A DNA stretch of 64,000 bases from Anomaloglossus baeobatrachus (Eukaryota; Chordata; Amphibia; Anura; Aromobatidae), in NCBI RefSeq assembly GCF_048569485.1, contig NC_134360.1, positions 205,691,792 to 205,755,791 of the forward strand, in the 5' to 3' direction. This document shows positions 56,901-64,000 of this stretch, piece by piece. Numbering within the stretch: the stretch's first letter is position 1; every line of letters begins with the position of its first letter. The notes below the pieces were generated by a model. The model made no database searches and was not told where the DNA came from. It saw nothing but the letters and a program-made list of their open reading frames with translations. The position numbers and the translations under genes were made by a program.

Positions 56901-58016
56901 GTAAGCTAAAATACAAATGGACACAGCGGTATTTAGTGGGGTCAGCACTTCAGGTGCTGCTTACCGCCCGCCTATAGGCGGGTGTGTGGTCGCCAGAGTC
57001 CTGTGGCTGGTTGCCCAGAGCTTGACTCCGTTCTCCAGCTCGGACTGCAGGAATGGCTGCCGGCGTCCTTCTCCAGCTCGTGCGACGAGGGGCGGGCCGT
57101 GGGCGTGCCCAAGGCAAGAGCGGGAAACCGGCGTCCCACTGTGTCCAGTGAAGGGGGCTGGAGAATGCAAAGCAGACTCCAGCCCTCGGCGCTGACTTTC
57201 TGTACAGCGTCCCGCCTCTCCCCTGACTGGCAGGGCTGGGGGCGGGAACGAAACGGAAACTAGGCCGCAAAGCCGGGGACTCGAGTAATAAGCGCGGCCG
57301 TCCTATGTGCACGGCCAGCGCGGAGTCCCCGGCGCACCACAAGTCCCAGCCGCGCCACAGTGTAAAAACACCCAGCAGCGGCCGGCGCGGCAGTTCCCAA
57401 TACATAAATTCACACAGCAAAGCTGCCGTGAATAATAGCACGAGCGCTCCGCGCTGTTGTCCCCGGCGCACTAGCACTCCCAGCAATGCTGGTGTGCGTG
57501 TGCGCGATGTGTACGGGGACACAGAGTACCTTAATGTAGCAGGGCCCTGTCCCTGACGATACTCAGCTCCATATCCAGCAGGTTCTCTGGGTCTGTGGAT
57601 GGAGCCCGGTCTCAGTGCCTGGAGACCTGTAAGATCCCACTTCCTCAGAGCCCCTCAGGGGGATGGGGAAGGAAAGCAGCATGTGGGCTCCAGCCTCCGT
57701 ACCCGCAATGGGTACCTCAACCTTAACAAACACCCGACAAAAGTGGGGTGAGAAGGGAGCATGCTGGGGGCCCTAGTATGGGCCCTCTTTTCTTCCATCC
57801 GACATAGTCAGCAGCTGCTGCTGACTAAACAGTGGAGCTATGCGTGGATGTCTGACCTCCTTCGCACAAAGCAGAAAACTGGTGAGCCAGTGATCCCACT
57901 GGGGGTGTATAGCCAGAAGGGGAGGGGCCTTACACTTTTTAGTGTAATGCTTTGTGTGGCCTCCGGAGGGCAGTGCTATACACCCAATCGTCTGGGTCTC
58001 CCAATGGAGCGCCGAA

Positions 58017-59649
58017 GAAAAATAAAATACAAAAAACAGATACTCACCCTCTGCTAACGTCTCCACTGCACTGCCTCTCCGCACAGCAGATGCAGTAATG
58101 TGACACCATCACGTCTGCTGGCACAGTTACACATGCTGATCGGTTGAGAGAGTTGCATCTGAGGGTGCAAATAGCGGTGATATTGGGACGCAGGCATGGT
58201 GCAACCCATGGGCCACTATTTTCAGCTCTTCGGCTGCCTCGGTCTGCGGTCCAGACTGGAACGGTCAGAAGACTGGATGTGACCACACTTTGCCCAAGCC
58301 AGGTATAGAGTATATTCACATGATACATTTTCTTCTAGATTTCCTTGTAGTAAAGTTTTAGACTAAATATGTACATTTAGGGGAATGGTTACTAGTAATA
58401 TAGATAATTCTCATCTGCCCTAGCATAACCCCCCCTAACCCCCCAAACAAACTCCTGAACTTCAACACTACGGGGTTGATTTATCCAGAGAGCCCTGGTA
58501 AGGTGCGCTATTCTCATAGCGCACTACACTGCTTGTCTAGACAACTCATTTACTTTGTATGATGATCGGCCATGCTACGCAAAGACCTTAGGCACCACAG
58601 TGGTTTTCTCAAAGGCAGAATAACTGTTAAAACCAAGCACAATCATTTAGTGCACGACTAGTGTGGCCAAGCAGTTTTGTGCACTTTTCCGCCTACTTGT
58701 TTTACATCTACTTGCATCTTCCTATTCCTTGACTGACAGCTATGGCATTGCAGGACCTAGAGGTTGAAGATAGATGGAGAATAATTAGGTGGAAAGGTAC
58801 ACTGAACTGTTTGGTCACACCAAGGGTGCACTGAGTGCCTGTGTCACGCAAGCCGGGTGTAGCAAGTGTGGCGAGGTGCGTTCAGACCTCTGATGCACAA
58901 TAACAAACACACAAAAAAGGGTTCACCGGGAACAAACAACGGGAAGCCCTGGAACTAGTGAGAGGGGTAGGTGAGCATCTCCTAACCTCACATGCAACTG
59001 TCCCTTCTCTCCTCACCAGTCCCTATACAGTCTCCGCAACTGTTGCCGAACAGGAACCTGGGACTTTCGGAAAACCCTATATTACCCCTGACTAGTGAGA
59101 GGCAGGTGGGGTTCACTAGACCTCACTCCTGTATTAACAACACACCAGGGAAGTAAAGACAGAGGGGAAATTAAAAACAAAAGGATATAGCCTGAGCACA
59201 GGAACTTGACTTGCAGAACTTTCCTCAAAGGCGGCCAGGACACAAATGACTTTGTAAATTCAGCAGGGAATGCTGGGATACACCACTATTTAAAGCTGAA
59301 GGTAGTGACTACTTAGTAAGTTGCATCTGATCACTCAGCAAGGAACTGCTTTGGAAAAGCTGCAATAGCAAAACTGGCACTTAACCACTTCAGTGCCAAG
59401 AAAAATTAAACCCGTTTAAATGAAGAGCACCAGATGAGAGGCTCCAGTCCAAAGGCTGTTACTGGACTCAACATGCAGGGAGACAATGTTGACAGCCTGT
59501 GCTAGGTTTGAACAGTCATTCTCTACTGACAAACTACCTTTTTTAAACAGAGTAGTGTGCCATCTACACATAAAGTAAAAAAGTAAAAAAAACAACCCAG
59601 ATAATTCTTAAATGATTCCGCTAAGGCATATAAATATTAACCACTTGAT
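58017..59649. other. Intergenic DNA, repeat remnants, no gene recognised
   Basis: Non-coding in all frames read. Contains C-rich runs near 58430, and a stretch at 58840-59400 that looks like an old repeat (TGTCACGCAAGCC...) without identifiable ends. No host exon recognised. Confidence 0.4.
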
Positions 59650-60250
59650 TTGGTCTTCTTAATTTTATTAAAAATGAAGAAACCAACTTATCAAATAACA
59701 GTTTGGAATTTCAATAATTATTATTCTTCTTAAAAAAAGAAAAAAAAAAAAGAAGTTCTTTACACTTCATGGGACACACAAATTGATAAAATGGCCTCTT
59801 TTTTTTAATTGGTACCAAAAATAAGACGTGACTTTAGTTTTAAAAGATTTTTGGCACCTGCTTCAGGCTCAAATAATAAAAGACATTTAAAAAATTACAT
59901 TCCTTTCTCTTTAAATCATCTGTTCATAACTAAAATATATATCCATTTACAGAGCGCATGAATTAGCCACTTTTGTGTAGAAAATAAAGAGATTAATTTT
60001 ACGGATTTTGGTTTTTAAAAAAAAAAAAAAAGAAAAAAACAAACTTTTTTTTCTTCATTTAAACATTTTACTTGGATAGAACACAAGGCTCCCCTCAAAA
60101 TGGGGCAATGAAATAAAAGAATTAGCATCACTCAGAGGAATGATTCCAGTAACGACTAAAAGCTGTATTATTTACAAATGTTACATCATAAAAGTTCTAG
60201 CGCCTCCTAGAAACAAAGTCTTAAAAACGGTGGCCGCAAAGTTTTGCTTT
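59650..60250 (-). other. Probable 3' UTR of a minus-strand gene
   Basis: AT-rich, transposon-free sequence directly downstream (minus) of the exon at 60251-60342. Minus-strand AATAAA-type hexamers occur near 59663-59668 (TTTATT on +). Long T and A runs but no MITE or DIRS sequence, unlike everything around it. Confidence 0.55.
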
Positions 60251-60342
60251 TCATTTTTTTTGCTGGATATAACTGGAGTTTAGGTGGGGGCGTCCTTGTG
60301 ATAAAACTGGGAAATGAGGTCCATTCTGGATTAATGAGGGAG
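60251..60342 (-). CDS. Probable last coding exon, possibly TUT4 (ZCCHC11)
   Basis: On the minus strand, TTTTTCTTTCAG (AG at 60344-60343) precedes an exon that, after two bases of a split codon, reads PSLIQNGPHFPVLSQGRPHL and about nine more residues, then TGA at 60253-60251. It is proline/glutamine-rich. TUT4, a terminal uridylyltransferase, lies tail-to-tail with PRPF38A in other vertebrates, so position and orientation fit, but I cannot confirm the sequence match from memory. Other exons would lie to the right, beyond or within the repeats. Confidence 0.45.
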
Positions 60343-60360
60343 CTGAAAGAAAAAACAAAA

Positions 60361-60574
60361 AGATAAATGTTAGCAATGGTAGTTCACTTTGAATCAATCC
60401 TAGTTCTAGTCTGACCCGAAAATCTAGGCAACCCCTTCCCGCCGCTATTTATTTTTTCTTTTGGGCTTTTGTTTTTTTTCTACCTTTTTTAAGCGTTCTT
60501 TTATTTTCCCATCAACAGTCTTATGAGGGCTTGTTTGTTTGTTTTTTTTTTGCTGAATAAGTTGTAATTATCAG
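60361..60574. other. Intronic T-rich DNA
   Basis: Includes TTATGAGGGCTTGTTTGTTT near 60520, similar to a repeat I associate with amphibian genomes. No gene. Confidence 0.35.
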
Positions 60575-60577
60575 TTA

Positions 60578-60952
60578 GGGTCCCGTCACATGTAGCGACG
60601 CACCAGCGATCCGACCTGGCAGGGATCGCTGAAACGTCGCTACATGGTCGCTGGTGAACTGTCAATAGGGCAGATCTCCACAGCGATCAGAGATCAGCCA
60701 CCAGCGACCCATGTAACAATGGCTCCCTGCTTACTCAGAACGGGCGCTCGTTGGTCTCCCGCTGTCACGCGTGATGCACAGCGGGAGACCAACGAGTAAA
60801 AAATGGTCCTGATCGTTTTGTCACGATTAGCGACCTCGCAGCAGGGGCCTGCTCGCTGTCGCTTTTCACACACAGCGAGATCGCTAGCGAGGTCGCTGAT
60901 GCGTCACAAAACCTGTGACGTTTCAGCGATCTCACTGTGTGTGACGGGGGCT
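60578..60952. repeat. MITE with TTA target duplication
   Basis: Ends GGGTCCCGTCACATGTAGCG and TGTGTGTGACGGGGGCT are inverted repeats; TTA on both sides (60575-60577, 60953-60955). Interior made of GCGATC/GATCGC blocks, related in style to 35972-36699. Confidence 0.75.
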
Positions 60953-61239
60953 TTAAAGGGAATCTGTCAGCAGGTTTTTGCTATGTAAGCTAAAGACTGC
61001 ATGATGCAAGGGTTAACACATAGAATTCAGGGATGCCTGTTTTGTCAAGGTCCAATCTGTTATTATGTTTGTTTTTACCAGCAGGCCTTTTTATTGGTCA
61101 GAGTACAATGTACACTTCCAGAATGTCCCCTCCTGTGTTTGACACCTCACTGTCAATAGTCAATGTCTATTGAAAGCCTGGCCTCTGCTACATGGCTAAA
61201 TAAAGAACTCTGACTGTGTCAGAACGGCTGCTCCCAGCG
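60953..61239. repeat. TTAAAGGGAATCTGTCAG-type repeat
   Basis: TTTAAAGGGAATCTGTCAGC abuts the MITE. A TTAA start with this sequence is like a very common amphibian repeat (recollection). Its right end is not clear. Confidence 0.4.
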
Positions 61240-61345
61240 ACTTTCACACATCCGGTTTTTGCCGTCAGGCACAATCCTATTTGTGCCTGATGCAACAGAT
61301 CCGTCACATTTTGTGTAAAAACTAATGCGACGGATCTGGCAAAAA
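61240..61345. repeat. Truncated MITE related to 36801-37781
   Basis: GACTTTCACACATCCGGTTT and CAGGCACAATCC match the left end of the 36801/37143 family; no right end is seen. Confidence 0.55.
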
Positions 61346-61761
61346 AAGACGTATGTGAAGGACGCAATGCAACTGTAGATTTATTGCTTACCCATTCACT
61401 TGATTGTGGGCACCACAGGATACCAAAAGTGTGTGGCTGAATTCTAAGTTTCTGATATGACGGCCCCTTTAATACTGATGATCAGATATCTTATTTATAA
61501 TCATGAGAGAACATATAGAAAATATACTCTAATTTATCCAACATACACTACTCACAAAAAGTTAGGGATTTTTGGCTTCCAAGTGAAATTTATGGAAAAC
61601 TTAAATCTTCACGCTACATTGATATCTTATCAAAGTAGAGCATTTAATGAGAAGCATGAAATGGTGATTTCCTCATCCCTAACAATTTTATTTTTAAATA
61701 AAAGCCAATAAGAGAGGTGGGTATACCCACCCACCCCCCAAAAAAAAATATATCAGATGTC

Positions 61762-62064
61762 TCAATAACTTGACATGTCGCCTTGAGAATAAATTACAGC
61801 TGACAACAACGTCTCCTGCTGGACACAAGTGGAGTTACTGTCTGCCGAGGCCGGTATCTCACTCTTCTTTAAGGGCGGCCCTGAGGTCATTGAGGTACTG
61901 GGGAAGAGAGTTACGGCCTCTACACAGCGACTCAGCTGATCCCATAGGTTTTCTATAGGATTTAGGTCTAGAGAAAGTGCAGGCCGCTCCATTTGAAGTT
62001 CCCCAGTCTCCAGCAGCCGTTCCCTAATGATGCAACCTTTATGAGTTGGAGCACTGTCGTCCAT
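61762..62064 (-). pseudogene. Tc1 transposase, C-terminal part
   Basis: MDDSAPTHKGCIIRERLLET and LSLDLNPIENLWDQLSRCVE match the family's MDDNAPCHR and SPDLNPIENLWD motifs, which hold the second aspartate and the last acidic residue region of the DDE catalytic triad. The C-terminal third after that has lost the usual reading frame; the final SQGDMSSY resembles the usual SQGHMTSY end. Confidence 0.8.
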
Positions 62065-62187
62065 GAAGATGACATTAGGCCTGTGCTGTTAATGCAGAAG
62101 TACAATGACTGGATTAATGTTGTTATTCCAGTAGTAGGGGCTGTCACTGTACCATTCACACAGCGTATTGTCATTCTGTATTGACTA

Positions 62188-62328
62188 TGGAGACAATAGA
62201 TATTGGTCTTATGGAGCGCCAGATCAAAGAGGAAATTAATTTATATTGAAAAATTAGACTTTTTTTAATTATAAATGATAGTCCCTTTAGCCACAACGTG
62301 TTTCAACAACTACACATTTTCTTCTTCA
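62188..62328 (-). mobile_element. Short insertion with 15-bp TSD and hammerhead-like end
   Basis: Flanked by ATTCTGTATTGACTA on both sides (62173-62187 and 62329-62343). Minus-strand end reads TGAAGA, 18 nt, then GAAACACGTTGT, close to the CUGANGA...GAAA hammerhead core but without its first base. Resembles the end of the 3950-4885 insertion. Probably a truncated Penelope-like copy. Confidence 0.55.
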
Positions 62329-62357
62329 ATTCTGTATTGACTAGACACACCTGCCCA

Positions 62358-63321
62358 TGTAGCGCCCCTGAGGCTTCAGTCGCCACAGGGTACTGCATTT
62401 CCCTTAAGATGTAGTACTCATCCTGGGTAAGGAGAGGTTAATCGCTGGTGTTTCTCACATTCACACACAAAACACAGGTGCTTTCCCACCAGGGGGATAG
62501 CCTAGGGGTAGACAGGGGGGTGGCCATCACGAGACATGGGACTTTCACGGTCACTAGGACAACCACATGGGGGGCGCGCACCACTTGGGGGAAAGGGAAG
62601 GAGCATCTTCACATATAGTCAGTTAGGCCCGGGCTCAGCTTGGGGTGAGTGACACACCTGGGACTTCGGTCCAAACTTCTTTTACCTCACGCTTCTGGGA
62701 GCTCTATAGGATCCGCGGCTTGGAGCATACATCTCGGCCCAGGTTCACTACAGCTGCACGGGATTCCAGAGTCTGCGGTGAGTGCAGGAAACACCCGTAG
62801 CCCGTTCCACATTCCACCTACAGTGGGATTGGAAGGACCCTGACCAGAAAAGACTAACAGTGGGAACACTGGCGGTAACCTCGAATTGCTCGGGATCGAC
62901 TGGGGCCCATCACGGCGGTGACTGGCATCTCCCGGGTAAACCAGGACTGTGAGTAAAGAGACCTTGAAAAAGCAGAGACTGTGTCCGCCTGTTCTTGCCA
63001 TCGCCCCGCACTTCGGCGCCCACCATTACTACTCCCCTCATCATATTCCCCGGGGCCCGCTCCACCTGTGGGGAGCAGAAACATCTTAGCTGCTACGACC
63101 ATCAGCCCCGGAGGACAGCCACAGCAGCGGCGGCTAATTTACTGGCCGCGTACCGCAGGTGGCGTCACAAAATCAACCTCCACTATTATCATCCCCACAC
63201 CCTCTTTATTGAACACCTCATGGCCACGAAACCGGGCAAGGGCCACCCCATGACATCCCCCTAACCTGACATCACCTGCCCAGTGAAGAGTACTTCAACC
63301 CCTTGCCCCGTGGGTGCTACA
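62358..63321. mobile_element. Probable solo LTR
   Basis: 964 bp beginning TGTAGC and ending GCTACA, flanked by CCCA on both sides (62354-62357 and 63322-63325). TG...CA ends and a 4-bp duplication fit an LTR element, for example Gypsy-type; the family is not identified. No coding sequence; fossil. Confidence 0.6.
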
Positions 63322-63660
63322 CCCACACTTTAATACCACCACCACCAAAGGATCATCTGGTGACAACAGAGGCTGATGCTTAGTGCTGTCCTTGACGTCT
63401 CAACATCGTTGGGAGTCATCATTTCTTCTCATCATGAAATGACTTTCATCAGTGACAGGCACTCAGGCCACTGGTCCCTCGTTCAGCATAGACACCTGTG
63501 CCTGATGGTGTGGTCAGGAATCCTTGCAGGTCGTCTAGCACGCAGACCACACTGATGTAAATGGTTTGAATGGTCTAACGTGACGCTTGGGTGTATCTCA
63601 CCTACCTTAAATGTGCCTGGAGTTGTGTGTCATTCATCATCCAGTTTCGAAGAACATTCT

Positions 63661-63864
63661 TCACAATGAAGCGGTCATCAGTATGGAATGTGGCCCAAGA
63701 ATGTCACTTCTCTTCCTGTTTGTGACTTTCAGTATCTCTGTACAGCCTGCTGATGACACTCTAAGCTCAGTGGCCACTTCCATCTGAGAACATCCAGCTA
63801 GAAGCCTTACAATAGTGCGGTTAGGTGTCATCTTGGTCTCATGATGTAAAAATGTGAACAGCAT
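63661..63864 (-). pseudogene. Tc1 transposase, N-terminal part
   Basis: TIVRLLAGCSQMEVATELRV is a helix-turn-helix like the DNA-binding domain of Tc1 transposases, followed by NRKRSDILGPHSILMTASL corresponding to the second part of the paired-like domain. Downstream homology continues in broken frames to about 63340. Confidence 0.7.
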
Positions 63865-64000
63865 GATGAGGACTGTTTAATATGAATTCTAACTGAACCC
63901 CGAAATATCTTGGGGCGATTCATGGATCAAACACCTGTTGTGAATTTTGCCAATAAGCTCCTTGTTTAGAGAACAGCAAGTTGTGCAAAAAGTCCTGAAA

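Larger units (their letters stand above)
51955..58016 (-). mobile_element. D9: decayed family A DIRS, abutting D8
   Basis: Minus orientation. Right end AAGAAGGGAATTTTGTTACT starts at about 51955; left end GGAGCGCCGAAG near 58016. The ITRs, including an odd GCACTGCCCTCCGGAGG variant, are identical by eye, so insertion is recent, but the interior has many breaks. The ICR (about 52270-52385) carries the same GGCGCTCC-type left terminus. A tandem amplification of the Gag start region lies at 56220-56900. Confidence 0.88.
61546..64000 (-). mobile_element. Tc1-like DNA transposon, interrupted
   Basis: Starts after a TA at 61544-61545 with CACTACTCACAAAAAGTTAG, a Tc1-type terminal repeat; the other end is beyond the window. 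A transposase on the minus strand is split: C-terminal part at 61762-62064, N-terminal part at 63661-63864. Between them lie a 141-bp hammerhead-like insertion (62188-62328) and a probable solo LTR (62358-63321). The transposase carries frame changes and is inactive. Confidence 0.8.

Noticed and set aside
58840-59400. LTR or MITE candidate starting TGTCACGCAAGCC
   Set aside because: No matching second end or target duplication could be found by eye.
62188-62328. tRNA-derived SINE
   Set aside because: No A-box or B-box promoter and no tRNA-like head; the hammerhead-like end fits better.
62687-63264. Possible genes of 80-100 codons
   Set aside because: They lie inside the probable solo LTR, overlap on both strands and show no recognisable domain.

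Overview
The window looks like intergenic and intronic DNA from a vertebrate with a large, repeat-rich genome, most likely an amphibian (inference). Two traces of host genes were found. The last two coding exons of PRPF38A lie on the + strand (14038-14086 and 15034-15076, poly(A) signal about 15194). A probable last exon and 3' UTR of a minus-strand gene lies at 59650-60342; it is tentatively TUT4/ZCCHC11, because that gene converges on PRPF38A in other vertebrates and the exon fits a gene end. Everything left of 14038 may therefore be one large PRPF38A intron, and about 44 kb of transposon-filled DNA separates the two gene ends.

Most of the window is DIRS-type tyrosine-recombinase retrotransposons, treated here as fossils. 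Nine copies from three families were recognised. Family A: D1 (1-475, right end only), D2 (1559-7856), D4 (15688-27354, minus), D5 (16792-22394, nested inside D4), D6 (27735-33736), D8 (45999-51954, minus) and D9 (51955-58016, minus). Family B: D3 (8455-13705). Family C: D7 (38663-44835, minus). Two much older remnants, R1 (476-1558 plus 7857-8070, split by D2) and R2 (33852-38600, minus), complete the set. Each fuller copy has a left inverted terminal repeat (ITR), a Gag-like gene, a reverse transcriptase-RNase H (RT-RH) gene overlapping a tyrosine recombinase (YR) gene, an internal complementary region (ICR), and a right ITR with an extra tail. D4 looks whole apart from the insertion of D5; the others are broken to different degrees.

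Smaller elements fill the gaps. They include terminal-inverted-repeat MITEs (several with TTA or TAA target duplications), two insertions carrying hammerhead-ribozyme-like motifs that look Penelope-like (3950-4885 and 62188-62328), a Tc1-like DNA transposon (61546 to the window end) holding one of those fragments and a probable solo LTR, a 31-bp minisatellite, and TA and G runs.

The most unusual signal is in the DIRS termini. The right-terminal tail and its ICR copy contain an inverted-arm motif whose arms differ between families but stay complementary, around a conserved TACTYACC core. The same segment also places strong splice-donor and splice-acceptor matches on both strands. In each copy the ICR matches that copy's own left and right termini, as expected if it templates the circle junction.
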